Shown here in pieces: positions 1 through 8,067 of a stretch of 64,000 bases of DNA (position 1 is the stretch's first letter; each line of letters opens with the position of its first letter). The notes beneath the pieces were generated by a model. The model saw only the letters and a program-made list of their open reading frames with translations. It did no database searches and was not told the origin of the DNA. The translations under genes and the position numbers were made by a program. Source of the DNA: Spiribacter sp. 2438 (GTDB taxonomy: Bacteria > Pseudomonadota > Gammaproteobacteria > Nitrococcales > Nitrococcaceae); NCBI RefSeq assembly GCF_009676705.1, contig NZ_CP046046.1, forward strand, positions 1,178,001 to 1,242,000, read 5' to 3'.

Positions 1-647
1 CCATTTCGGTGGCAGTGGCGGTTGGCGATGAAACCGCAGACACGCTTGTTGAATCACTCCGCCCCCGGGTCGAAGCGCTGCGGATCGGCGATGGCCTGGC
101 CGAACAGGGCCTGGAGATGGGGCCGCTGGTCACCCGGGAGCATTTGGAAAAGGTCCGCGGGTACGTCGAGCTTGGCGTGTCCGAGGGCGCGGTCGCCGTG
201 GTCGATGGCCGTCAGAGGAGCCTGGATGGCGACGGGTTTTTCCTGGGAGGAACCCTCTTCGATCGCGTGGAACCCTCGATGCGGATCTATCAGGAGGAGA
301 TCTTCGGGCCCGTTCTCTGTGTGGTCCGGGCGCCGGATTATGAAACCGCACTGGCTCTGGTCAATCAGCACGAATTTGGCAATGGCACGGCCATCTTCAC
401 CCGGGATGGAGATACCGCCAGGCAGTTCACCCAGGATGTGCGGGTCGGGATGGTGGGCGTTAATGTCCCGATTCCGGTGCCGATGGCGTTTCACAGTTTT
501 GGCGGCTGGAAACGCTCGATATTCGGACCGCTGAACGTGCACGGCCCGGACGGTGTGCGTTTTTACACCCGGAAAAAAGCCGTCACGGCACGCTGGCCCA
601 AAAGCGTATCAGCCGGCTCCGAATTCACCATGCCAACCATGAAGTGA
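1..647 (+). CDS. mmsA: Methylmalonate-semialdehyde dehydrogenase, C-terminal part (5' end outside window)
   Basis: This is the last ~214 residues of a CoA-acylating aldehyde dehydrogenase of the MmsA type, which converts methylmalonate or malonate semialdehyde to propionyl- or acetyl-CoA. The frame is open from base 3 (I-S-V-A-V-A-V-G-D), which matches the stretch just after the catalytic Cys of the family, so the nucleophile lies a few residues off the edge. Visible family features are QEEIFGPVL (residues ~97-105), the GNGTAIFT segment and the C-terminal FGGWKRSIFG motif. It ends at TGA 645-647. The propionyl-CoA product links it in theme to the propionyl-CoA synthetase gene at 20954-22819. 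The family is clear; the exact substrate is inferred. Confidence 0.85.
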   Translation, partial: ISVAVAVGDETADTLVESLRPRVEALRIGDGLAEQGLEMGPLVTREHLEKVRGYVELGVSEGAVAVVDGRQRSLDGDGFFLGGTLFDRVEPSMRIYQEEIFGPVLCVVRAPDYETALALVNQHEFGNGTAIFTRDGDTARQFTQDVRVGMVGVNVPIPVPMAFHSFGGWKRSIFGPLNVHGPDGVRFYTRKKAVTARWPKSVSAGSEFTMPTMK

Positions 648-675
648 AGGCCGCTGCGGCTTTTTCCAGGTCGAT

Positions 676-846
676 CTATTGGCCCTTGCGGGACTCGTCG
701 CGCAAGGTGCTGTACAAATCGTAGGCCAGAAGGGCGACCACCAGAATTGCAACACCCCACAGGTCCCAACGCTGGAGCTCTATAACCAGAACACCAATAA
801 AACCGAGCATCGCCAAAAACGCGATGCCTGCAAGTATCCGATTCAT
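676..846 (-). CDS. Small hydrophobic membrane protein (56 aa), last gene of the TRAP/amidase operon
   Basis: This short reading frame starts with ATG (846-844) and ends with TAG (678-676). It begins 22 bp after the amidase stop and has a purine-rich GGGAAAGGG ribosome site just upstream. The product reads as two hydrophobic segments (about residues 4-21 and 28-46) separated by a short polar turn, with a charged tail (R-D-E-S-R-K-G-Q). That pattern fits a two-pass inner-membrane miniprotein. I do not recognise a family. Position suggests co-transcription with dctPQM and the amidase, so an accessory role in that transport system is possible but unproven. Confidence 0.55.
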   Translation of the reverse strand: MNRILAGIAFLAMLGFIGVLVIELQRWDLWGVAILVVALLAYDLYSTLRDESRKGQ

Positions 847-868
847 CCGATTACCCTTTCCCGGTTGG

Positions 869-2212
869 TCATGCCGATTCAGCCCAGTGGGTCAGCCAGT
901 TCGCACACCTTAACAGCCGTCCATCGTTGCCATGCTCCCCAACCAGCTGGACGCCCATGGGCAGGTTTTTGCTGCTGGTAAGGAGAGGCACCGTCACTGC
1001 CGGGCTTCCGGTCAGCGTCCACAGGCCGTTGAAAACCGAATCTCCCGTGGTGTCCAGTGATTCCGGGGCCGGCCCCGGAGCTGCCGGACAAAGAATACAA
1101 TCGCAGCGCGCGAGGATCTCTTCCAGTGCCGCATTGAGCAGTTTTGGCACATCCAGCGCGGAGAGGTAATCCCGGGCAAGAATCCCCTCACCACTCGCTA
1201 ACGCGGTCCGCATGGTGCGGCTCAATACCTCGCCTCCGTCCCGTCCATAGCGGTAGTAACAACGCGCCATTTCTGCGAGGTTGATATCCTCGCGAACGCC
1301 GACGGCCTGATTGAAAACCGACGGCAGTTGCACTTCAAAGCATTGGTCTCCGAGCGCCTCGGCCAATTCCGCAAACGCCTCATGGATTTCGGGATCAGCG
1401 TCCTCCCAGCCCGGCGGGTGGATCAAAGCAAACACCGGCGGCAAGGGTGCATCGGCACCTGCCGTCTCCAGAAGCCGCGGATGTGGCTGCAGGCGGGTCG
1501 CTGGATCCGCCTCATCGACCCCGAACAGGACCTCTGCAATCAGCGCCGCGTCGACAGCTGTGCGCGCGAACACGCCCACGGTGTCCAAAGAAGGAGACTG
1601 TGTGAGCACCCCACGCCGTGGCACCGCACCGAAGGTCGGCTTGAAACCGGTTACCCCGCAGAAGGACGCCGGCCGGATCACCGATCCGCCGGTCTGAGTA
1701 CCGATCGCCAGCGGTACCATCCCGGCGGCTACGGCCGCTGCGGACCCCTGGGACGAACCGCCGGGCGTGCAGGCCGTGTTGTGGGGGTTGCGAGTCTTGC
1801 CGGGGTGGAGATAGGCCAGCTCGGCGGTCACGGTTTTGCCCATGATCACGGCACCCGCGGATTTCAGGCGCTCAACGACATAAGCGTCCCTGGATGGCAC
1901 GCGGCCGGCATCCACCGCCGTGCCGTTCTCGGTGGGAATGCGGGCGGTGTCAATGACATCCTTGATACCCACCGGAAGGCCATGCAGGGGGCCCAGCGGC
2001 AGACCCAGCGAACGCTGGCGATCCAGCAGCGCCGCCTGCTCTCGCGCGTGGGCGGGATCGTGCCAGCACCAGGCTTTGACCTCATCTTCACGAGCCGCGA
2101 TCTGCTCAATGCAGGCTTCGGTGAGCTCAGCCGCCTTAATACTGCCGGCCGCGAGCTCGTCACGCAGGGCGATTGCGCTCAGGCCCAGGAGATTTCTTTG
2201 CGGCTTAGCCAT
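869..2212 (-). CDS. Amidase-signature hydrolase (AmiE/GatA-like)
   Basis: A 447-residue member of the amidase-signature family, serine hydrolases that cleave carboxamides. The Ser-cisSer-Lys triad is visible: Lys84 in GIKDVIDT, Ser153 in the glycine/serine-rich loop (GGSSQGSAAA, with Gln where most relatives have Gly) and nucleophile Ser177 in TQTGGSVIRPA. The spacing of the two serines (24 residues) is standard. It has no signal peptide, so it is cytoplasmic. Its start overlaps the end of dctM by 8 nt, so it is translationally coupled to the TRAP transporter and probably processes the imported compound. The substrate cannot be read from sequence, and GatA itself is unlikely because no gatB or gatC is present. 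Confidence 0.85.
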   Translation of the reverse strand: MAKPQRNLLGLSAIALRDELAAGSIKAAELTEACIEQIAAREDEVKAWCWHDPAHAREQAALLDRQRSLGLPLGPLHGLPVGIKDVIDTARIPTENGTAVDAGRVPSRDAYVVERLKSAGAVIMGKTVTAELAYLHPGKTRNPHNTACTPGGSSQGSAAAVAAGMVPLAIGTQTGGSVIRPASFCGVTGFKPTFGAVPRRGVLTQSPSLDTVGVFARTAVDAALIAEVLFGVDEADPATRLQPHPRLLETAGADAPLPPVFALIHPPGWEDADPEIHEAFAELAEALGDQCFEVQLPSVFNQAVGVREDINLAEMARCYYRYGRDGGEVLSRTMRTALASGEGILARDYLSALDVPKLLNAALEEILARCDCILCPAAPGPAPESLDTTGDSVFNGLWTLTGSPAVTVPLLTSSKNLPMGVQLVGEHGNDGRLLRCANWLTHWAESA

Positions 2213-3620
2213 AGAAGAGCTCCGGGAGATAGAACACGATCTGCGGGAAGGTGTACATCACGACCATTGACAGAATGACACAGACCAGGAATGGCATACA
2301 CCCGGCAAATATCTGAGTGAGTTTCACCGAAGGTGGTGCAATGCCTTTCAGGTAATAGGCCGACATCGCCATGGGTGGCGTCAAAAAGCTGGTCTGCAGG
2401 TTCAATGCCACCAGAATCCCGAAGAACAGGGGGCTGATGTCGAACAGAGCCAACAGGGGCAAAAAGATGGGGACGAAGATAATAATGATCTCTGACCACT
2501 CAAGCGGCCACCCCAGCAGGAAGATGATGAGCTGCGCGAGAATCAGGAATTGCAGCGGCGTCAGATTCAACCCCTGAACGAACTCGGAGATCACATGTTC
2601 GCCACCGAGGTAGGAAAAGACTGAGGAAAAAACATAAGACCCGACGAACAGCCAGCACACCATGGCCGTCGTCCGCACTGTCAGGTAGATGCTCTCCCTC
2701 AGTCTTTGCCAGGTCATCGCCCGATAGGCAAACCCCAGCAGTAAGCCGCCGATGGCGCCAATCGAGGCGGCTTCCGTCGGCGTTGCGAGACCAAAGAAAA
2801 TCGAGCCGAGCACCGAGAAGATCAGCAGCGCCAGCGGCAGGAATGACGTAAGCAGCATCAGGAGCACTTTGCTCATGGGCACGTCCGGGATCTCTTCCGG
2901 ACTCGGCCTGGGGGCGACGTTCGGCTGAAGCGCCGCCCGTGCCACCACGTAAACCAGATAGAGACCGGCCAGCACCAGGCCCGGCAGCAGCGCGGCAGCA
3001 TATAGCCGGACGATGGAAACATTGGAAGCGGCTGCATAGACAATCAGCAGAATGGACGGCGGAATCATGATGCCCAGTGTCCCGCCCGCACAGATGATGC
3101 CGCTGGCGAAAGAATGGCTGTAGCGCGCCTTCAGCATCGCCGGCAGTGCCAGAAGCCCCATCAGCGTGACCACCGCACCGACGATGCCGGTGGCCGTGGC
3201 GAACAACGCGCACGTCACCAGCGCCGCGACCCCCATTGAACCCGGCATGTTCTTGGCCGCAATGTTCAGCGTATTGAACAGCCGACTGACAATATTGGTC
3301 CGCTCAACCACATACCCCATAAAGAGGAAAAGCGGAATGGCGGTCAGTACCTCGTTGGCCATTACCGAGTACGTCTGATTAACGAACAGGTCGAAGACTC
3401 GATTATTAAAAAACCCGCCAATATAGGCGGTGCCTTGTTCCCAGAGCGTGGCGTCCTCCGGCAGGCGGTCATAGGTGCGCCACATGCGACCCGCATTAAA
3501 GAAGGCGTAGTAACCAACGCCAATGCCCATCGCCATCAGCGTAAAAGCAATCGGAAACCCAAGAAAAACAAAAAGAATAAATACGCCCAGCATCATCAGG
3601 GCGACTTGGGGATCAGTCAT
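2205..3620 (-). CDS. dctM: TRAP transporter large permease (DctM type)
   Basis: A 471-residue polytopic protein of the DctM family, the ion-coupled translocation subunit of TRAP importers. About 12 hydrophobic segments are visible, with the family's signature stretches: FLGFPIAFTL near the N-terminus, FLFMGYVVERT, GTLGIMIPPSILLIVYA, ATPTEAASIGAIGG and the C-terminal NLQTSFLTPPMAMSAYYLKG. It overlaps dctQ upstream by 4 nt and the amidase downstream by 8 nt, a tightly coupled operon. The substrate is unknown, but the binding protein is of the 2-oxoacid TakP-like group. It acts in the inner membrane. Confidence 0.93.
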   Translation of the reverse strand: MTDPQVALMMLGVFILFVFLGFPIAFTLMAMGIGVGYYAFFNAGRMWRTYDRLPEDATLWEQGTAYIGGFFNNRVFDLFVNQTYSVMANEVLTAIPLFLFMGYVVERTNIVSRLFNTLNIAAKNMPGSMGVAALVTCALFATATGIVGAVVTLMGLLALPAMLKARYSHSFASGIICAGGTLGIMIPPSILLIVYAAASNVSIVRLYAAALLPGLVLAGLYLVYVVARAALQPNVAPRPSPEEIPDVPMSKVLLMLLTSFLPLALLIFSVLGSIFFGLATPTEAASIGAIGGLLLGFAYRAMTWQRLRESIYLTVRTTAMVCWLFVGSYVFSSVFSYLGGEHVISEFVQGLNLTPLQFLILAQLIIFLLGWPLEWSEIIIIFVPIFLPLLALFDISPLFFGILVALNLQTSFLTPPMAMSAYYLKGIAPPSVKLTQIFAGCMPFLVCVILSMVVMYTFPQIVFYLPELFYG

Positions 3621-4201
3621 TGAACCGCGTCCTTCTTAGCCTCGGCGGCTTCCTTCATAAGCCGCTCTTCGGTTTCCAAAACGTCCTCATCAGAGGGAAT
3701 CCACTCGTTGGTGCGCATGGCAATGATGCAGCGCATGACCTGAGCAATGCCCTGAATGAACAGCAGCACACCGGCGACAACGATGACCGTTTTGAATTGG
3801 TAAATCGGGATTCCGGCCGGGCTGTTGACCGATACCTCGCCAAACGCCCACGACCTTGAGGCGTATTTCCAGCCAGCAATGATCAGGGCCGTAATCCCGG
3901 GAAAGAAGAAAATGATGTAGAGAAAAAGGTCGAGGGCACCCTGGTGCTTCGGCTGAAGAAGGCGATACAGAAAATCGCCGCGCACGTGCCCGCCCCGAGA
4001 AAGTGTATAGGCCCCTCCCATCATGAAGATCGTGCCGTACATGATGAATGACACATCCAGGGCCCAGGGCGTCGGGCTATTCAAGCCATAGCGGACGAAA
4101 ACCTCATAGCCGGTACCTGCTGCCATGAAAATAATTAGCCAGGCGAACGCTTTGCCGAACCAGGCGGACAGACTGTCCGCAAAGCGAATGTAACTGAGCA
4201 T
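3617..4201 (-). CDS. dctQ: TRAP transporter small permease (DctQ type)
   Basis: A 194-residue, four-helix membrane protein of the DctQ family, which pairs with DctM. The hydrophobic segments lie near residues 18-36, 50-70, 90-112 and 130-155. Between the second and third is the family motif GGAYTLSRGGHVRGDFLY, and the fourth helix is preceded by SPAGIPIYQFK. The C-terminal 40 residues are charged and cytoplasmic. The gene lies 70 bp after dctP, separated by a strong stem-loop, and overlaps dctM by 4 nt. Confidence 0.92.
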   Translation of the reverse strand: MLSYIRFADSLSAWFGKAFAWLIIFMAAGTGYEVFVRYGLNSPTPWALDVSFIMYGTIFMMGGAYTLSRGGHVRGDFLYRLLQPKHQGALDLFLYIIFFFPGITALIIAGWKYASRSWAFGEVSVNSPAGIPIYQFKTVIVVAGVLLFIQGIAQVMRCIIAMRTNEWIPSDEDVLETEERLMKEAAEAKKDAVQ

Positions 4202-4219
4202 GGAGACCCCTCAATCAAC

Positions 4220-4250
4220 AAGCTCCCGATAACGCCGTTACCGGGAGCTT
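4220..4250 (-). terminator. Intercistronic stem-loop between dctP and dctQ
   Basis: Nine-base arms (AAGCTCCCG and CGGGAGCTT) enclose a second inner pairing (TAAC/GTTA), giving an almost continuous hairpin. In the direction of transcription no T-run follows, so it is more likely an mRNA-stabilising or attenuating structure than a full terminator. It would favour extra dctP message over dctQM. Confidence 0.6.
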
Positions 4251-4271
4251 TAACGCCTGAAGAAAACGGCT

Positions 4272-5447
4272 TTAGACCAGGCGACCCGGGAAGTTGTGCT
4301 CGTAAGCACGCTCCATGGTCGCTTCACCCGTGTTCATGAGGGTGTAGTAAGCCGTCCGCTCGAACCACGCACGCTGACTGGCGAGCACCTTCTCCATGAA
4401 GGGATCTTCTTCAGCCAACTCGGCCTCGAGCTCGGTCCAGGCTTCGAGCTGTGCGTCCAGAATCTCGCCAGAGGTCCGATGCAGGGTCACACCATCTTCC
4501 TCGACCAGGCCGACGAGATCACGGGAGTACCGATCGTGGGAGGCGCAGATGTTGTGCAGCGTGGCAGCTTCAACAGCATGCATCACGATGGCCCGCAGGT
4601 CGTCATCCAGGTCCTCGAGGAAGTCGCGGTTGAAGATGTACTCCATGGTTTCCGCAGCCTGATGGTAGGAACCCATGTACCAGTCCTTGGAGACGTCCTG
4701 GGCGCCGAAATCGCGATCGGAGGACGGGTTATTGAACTCGAAGGCGTCGATCACACCGCGCTCCATGGCGGGCACAATTTCACCACCCGGCAACTGAGAA
4801 ACCGACATGCCCATCTTCTGCAGCAGATCAGCGGCAAGCCCCACCGTCCGGTAACGCAGGCCCCTCAGGTCTTCAACACTATTGACTTCGACATTGAACC
4901 AGCCAAACGGCTGGGAGGGATGTGGGAAGCCGAGCATGCCGACCACATTCATTCCCAACACATCCTGGGTGAGCTCGCGATAGAGCTCATCGCCACCACC
5001 CTGATAGAACCAGGCGAGGAAGTTGATGGCATCACCGCCGTAGCAAGGCCCGGTGCCGAAAAGCGATGCGGCCTTATGCTTGCCGTACCAGTACGGTGGC
5101 ACCGAATGGGCGGCATCAAGAATGCCGTCGTTACAGCCGTCCATTACCTGGAACGCGCCGACCACAGCGCCCGCCGGCAGCAGGTCGACCCGAAGACGGC
5201 CGCCGGACATCACTTCCACGCGATCCGCGTAGTTCTGGGCGAACTGCTGCCAGACGTTTCCAGACGGCCAGGAGGTCTGCATGCGCATCACCAGCGGCGC
5301 CTGAGCGTTCACATAGGGCGCGCCAAGAATCGTTGTACCGGCCGCTACACCTCCCGCGGCGGCCAGACTACCCTTCAGAAACTTCCGGCGTGAGCTGTCG
5401 GTTTCTACAGCTTCCTTGTTGACAGAGCTCTTCGTGGAATCAGTCAT
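4272..5447 (-). CDS. dctP: TRAP transporter periplasmic binding protein (DctP family, TakP-like)
   Basis: A 391-residue extracytoplasmic solute receptor. The N-terminus has a twin-arginine export signal (SSRRKFLKG, residues ~18-26, then a hydrophobic stretch ending ILGAPYVNAQA), implying folded export. The mature part has TRAP receptor hallmarks: MRMQTSWPSGNVWQQFA, the VEDLRGLRYR helix cap with the Arg that usually binds the substrate carboxylate, and LPGGEIVPAMERGVIDAFEF, which is typical of the TakP/2-oxoacid subgroup. It is the first gene of the operon dctP-dctQ-dctM-amidase-small membrane protein. A clear GGGAGGAG ribosome site precedes the ATG. A carboxylate substrate is inferred from the family, not shown. 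Confidence 0.9.
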   Translation of the reverse strand: MTDSTKSSVNKEAVETDSSRRKFLKGSLAAAGGVAAGTTILGAPYVNAQAPLVMRMQTSWPSGNVWQQFAQNYADRVEVMSGGRLRVDLLPAGAVVGAFQVMDGCNDGILDAAHSVPPYWYGKHKAASLFGTGPCYGGDAINFLAWFYQGGGDELYRELTQDVLGMNVVGMLGFPHPSQPFGWFNVEVNSVEDLRGLRYRTVGLAADLLQKMGMSVSQLPGGEIVPAMERGVIDAFEFNNPSSDRDFGAQDVSKDWYMGSYHQAAETMEYIFNRDFLEDLDDDLRAIVMHAVEAATLHNICASHDRYSRDLVGLVEEDGVTLHRTSGEILDAQLEAWTELEAELAEEDPFMEKVLASQRAWFERTAYYTLMNTGEATMERAYEHNFPGRLV

Positions 5448-5495
5448 GGTCTCTCCTCCCGTTTGTAGGAGCGCTCGCTTATTGGTGCGAGGCGC

Positions 5496-5548
5496 CAGAC
5501 CAGATTGGTCTGTCCACGCAATAAATCATACTTGTGAGCATCGAGCAA
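5496..5548 (-). promoter_or_regulatory. Predicted dctP promoter with palindromic operator at the start site
   Basis: Reading on the minus strand, TTGCTC (5548-5543) and TTTATT (5525-5520) are separated by 17 nt and look like a weak sigma-70 promoter. A perfect 7+3+7 inverted repeat, CAGACCA-nnn-TGGTCTG (5496-5512), covers about +1 to +17 of the predicted transcript. A repressor bound there would block initiation. The ACCA/TGGT arms recall GntR-family sites, but no regulator gene lies next to it. This is a prediction from sequence pattern only. Confidence 0.5.
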
Positions 5549-5579
5549 ATGCCTTTTTCCTGATAAGCAAATCGATGGC

Positions 5580-5813
5580 TCAGCGCAAGGAGAGCTCTAT
5601 GATGACCACCAGAACGAGTCCGGCCGCAGCGGGCCAGATACGCCGCAGAAACACACCAAACAGCACCGCCGGTATGAGAACGGTTAAGGCGGCCAGAGTA
5701 TGCGGCAGCGCCGCCACCCCCGTCGCCGCCATGGCCCAGATTCTGGTGAGGCCAAGCACGCCGAGCAGCAGCCCCACCAGGACACTGCGATTCTGAAACA
5801 GCGGCTCCGTCAT
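5580..5813 (-). CDS. Small hypothetical membrane protein (77 aa)
   Basis: A 77-residue product with three closely packed hydrophobic segments (about residues 10-27, 32-53 and 57-73) and few charged residues apart from an Arg-Arg turn. I recognise no family. It lies in the gap between the dctP promoter region and the divergent amidotransferase gene at 5879, on the same strand as the TRAP operon but upstream of that operon's promoter. A real gene is plausible because the frame is fully hydrophobic and fills the gap neatly, but it could be a chance reading frame. Confidence 0.45.
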   Translation of the reverse strand: MTEPLFQNRSVLVGLLLGVLGLTRIWAMAATGVAALPHTLAALTVLIPAVLFGVFLRRIWPAAAGLVLVVIIELSLR

Positions 5814-5878
5814 TAATGCTCCTGAGACAGCCGGTTTTGCTCTACTCTTAAGGACGTCACAGAGGACATCAACCCGTT

Positions 5879-6679
5879 ATGTGTGAACTGCTCGCAATGA
5901 GTGCCAACACGCCGACCGACCTGTGCTTCAGCTTTACCGGGCTGGCTCGCCGGGGCGGCGCCGTGGGGCCTCATCGAGACGGCTGGGGAGTCGCTTTCTA
6001 TGAGGGACGCGGCGTGCGGGTTTTTCACGATCCGAGCGCCAGCGCCGATTCTCCCATCGCCGAGGTGGTGCGCACCCATCCCATCAAGAGCCTGGCGGCC
6101 ATATGTCACATCCGTCAGGCCAATGTCGGGCGTGTGGGACTGGAGAATACTCATCCGTTCATTCGAGAATTGTGGGGGCGTTACTGGAGCTTTGCCCACA
6201 ACGGCCAGTTACCGGATTTCCGGGCCCGCCCCGGCGTCTACCAACCGGTGGGAGACACCGACAGCGAGAACATTTTCTGCGATCTGTTGAACCGGATTCG
6301 GGCGGATCACGGTCCGGATGACCCCGACGAGGCGCTGCTCGAGACCATTGTTCAGGCCTCGGCGGAATACGCGCGGGAGCGGGTGTTCAACCTGCTGCTG
6401 AGCAATGGGCACTGGGTCTTCACCTTCTGTACCACCCGACTCGTGGCCATCACCCGGCGCGCGCCCTTCGGCCCGGCCCAGCTGAAGGACGCGGATGTCA
6501 CCGTGGACTTCGAAGCGGTGACCACACCCAGCGACGTGGTGAGCGTCATTGCCACCGAGCCGCTGACCCGCGATGAGCAGTGGGACACCTATCAGCCCGG
6601 TGAATGGCGTCTGTGGCGCGACGGGCTGGTGGTGGCTTCCGGGGTGGAGTCCATTCCGACCTGGGTCCACCCCGACTGA
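5879..6679 (+). CDS. Class II glutamine amidotransferase (YafJ-like)
   Basis: A 266-residue N-terminal-nucleophile amidotransferase domain protein. Met1 is followed directly by Cys2 (M-C-E-L-L-A), the nucleophile exposed after Met removal. Other glutaminase-pocket signatures are GPHRDGWGVAFYEG, the AAICHIRQANVG segment (Arg for glutamine binding), NTHPF and the oxyanion-hole WSFAHNGQL. No synthase domain is attached, as in the stand-alone YafJ group of unknown acceptor. It would be cytoplasmic. It is convergent with the SDR gene, with only 1 bp between the stop codons. Confidence 0.88.
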   Translation: MCELLAMSANTPTDLCFSFTGLARRGGAVGPHRDGWGVAFYEGRGVRVFHDPSASADSPIAEVVRTHPIKSLAAICHIRQANVGRVGLENTHPFIRELWGRYWSFAHNGQLPDFRARPGVYQPVGDTDSENIFCDLLNRIRADHGPDDPDEALLETIVQASAEYARERVFNLLLSNGHWVFTFCTTRLVAITRRAPFGPAQLKDADVTVDFEAVTTPSDVVSVIATEPLTRDEQWDTYQPGEWRLWRDGLVVASGVESIPTWVHPD

Positions 6680-6680
6680 G

Positions 6681-7412
6681 TCACTGCCCCTTGGGCCGCA
6701 ACGCCCCGCGGCCACCATCCACCGGAAACACCTGACCGGTAATCCAGCCGGCGTCGTCGCTCAGCAGAAATGCCGCCATCGCCGCGGAATCCTCCGGTGA
6801 GCCCACCCGCTTCAGGGGATGAGCCGCCGCCAGCGCCTCGGCCATGGGCTCGCTGGAGAGCAGCGGCCCGGCAATCCCGGTCTGGCTGATACTGGGGGCG
6901 ATGCAGTTGACCCGCACCTCGGGTGCGAGATCCGTGGCGAGGGATCGGGCCAGTGCTTCCACGCCACCCTTGGCGGCGGCGATCACCGCATGATTGCCAA
7001 AGCCCTGCTCCGCCGCCACGGTAGAAAACATGACGACACTGCCCTTCGCCTTGCGCAGCGCCGGTGCCGCGGCTTGTACCGCGAGGGCGGCCCCCACGGT
7101 ATTCAGCCGGTAGCAGTCGACCAGGTCGGATTCTGTGAGGCTTTTCAGCGGTTTGAGCACGATGCTGCCGACACAGTAAGCCAGGCCGGCGAGGCCCTCG
7201 TCGGTCGAGGCCTCCTCCACGGCGGTTTTGATGGCGTTGGTGTCCATGACATCGCAGGTGACCACGGCAGCACCGGTTTCCTCGGCCAGCGACTGGACGC
7301 TGTCCGGATCCCGTGCCGACAGCACCAGCGGGTATCCCGCAGCCGATAAACGCCTTGCCAGTGCTTCGCCAATGCCCCCGTGGGCGCCCATGATGAGAAC
7401 CGGTGCCGTCAT
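6681..7412 (-). CDS. Short-chain dehydrogenase/reductase, atypical active site
   Basis: A 243-residue Rossmann-fold SDR. The nucleotide-binding GAHGGIG motif is at residues 9-15, the conserved Asn is in RLNTVGA (Asn104) and the catalytic Ser is Ser130. The usual YxxxK is altered: Lys148 is present in IAAAKGG but the Tyr position (144) is Ile, with His141 nearby. I recall related proteins sharing a HxxIAAAKG pattern, so this looks like a subfamily trait rather than a mutation. The C-terminal VFPVDGGRG substrate-loop motif is normal. The reaction is unknown; activity may depend on His141 or be lost. Confidence 0.82.
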   Translation of the reverse strand: MTAPVLIMGAHGGIGEALARRLSAAGYPLVLSARDPDSVQSLAEETGAAVVTCDVMDTNAIKTAVEEASTDEGLAGLAYCVGSIVLKPLKSLTESDLVDCYRLNTVGAALAVQAAAPALRKAKGSVVMFSTVAAEQGFGNHAVIAAAKGGVEALARSLATDLAPEVRVNCIAPSISQTGIAGPLLSSEPMAEALAAAHPLKRVGSPEDSAAMAAFLLSDDAGWITGQVFPVDGGRGALRPKGQ

Positions 7413-7488
7413 TGTCTGGACCCTCTCGCCGTTGTCTTTGTGCAGGAAAACTCTTCATCATGGACACGCAGAAAGCGGGATTGGTGCC

Positions 7489-8064
7489 ATGACGGAGACA
7501 TCTGAGACAGGGCTGCTGATCATCGATTTCGAGGCCACTTGCGATGACCGGGGGGCTCTGCCCGCTGCCGACATGGAAATCATTGAAATCGGCGCCGTCC
7601 TGCTGGATGCCCGCCGTCAGGTGGTGGGCCAGTTCCAGCGCTTCGTCAAACCCGTCAAAAATCCGGTGTTGACCGATTTCTGTACCAAGCTGACCGGCAT
7701 CCATCAGCGCGATGTGGAGACCGCCCGGACGTTTCCGGAAGCCGCCCACGGTCTTGAGGCATGGCTTCGCCTGACCACGCCCATTGCCCCCGCTGCCTGG
7801 GCCAGCTGGGGCGCCTATGACCGCAAGCAACTGCGGCGGGATTGCGAGAGGCACCAGATTCCCCATCCACTGGATTTACCCCATTGCAACGTCAAACAGG
7901 CCTTTGAGCACATCCACGGCGGCCATGGCTGGTCGCTCCAGGACGCGCTCGCCCATCGGCGAATGCGCTTTGAAGGGAGTCTTCATCGGGGACTGGATGA
8001 TGCCCTCAACATCGCGCGCATTCTTCAGAAAGATTCCCGGGTGTTCGAAGCGCTGGGTGCCTGA
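7489..8064 (+). CDS. DEDDh-type 3'-5' exonuclease (ERI-1/DnaQ-like)
   Basis: A 191-residue ribonuclease-H-fold exonuclease. The four metal-binding acids and the catalytic His are visible: Asp13 and Glu15 in IDFEATC, Asp111 in WGAYDRKQL, and His166 with Asp171 in HRGLDDALNIARI. The DFEATC form and the SLHRGLDDA ending resemble the ERI-1/3'hExo group, which trims RNA 3' ends. The frame is open further upstream (from 7228), but that part is antisense to the SDR gene. The ATG at 7489 starts directly before the domain and is chosen. It is followed after 3 bp by the membrane protein gene at 8068. Confidence 0.85.
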   Translation: MTETSETGLLIIDFEATCDDRGALPAADMEIIEIGAVLLDARRQVVGQFQRFVKPVKNPVLTDFCTKLTGIHQRDVETARTFPEAAHGLEAWLRLTTPIAPAAWASWGAYDRKQLRRDCERHQIPHPLDLPHCNVKQAFEHIHGGHGWSLQDALAHRRMRFEGSLHRGLDDALNIARILQKDSRVFEALGA

Positions 8065-8067
8065 ACG

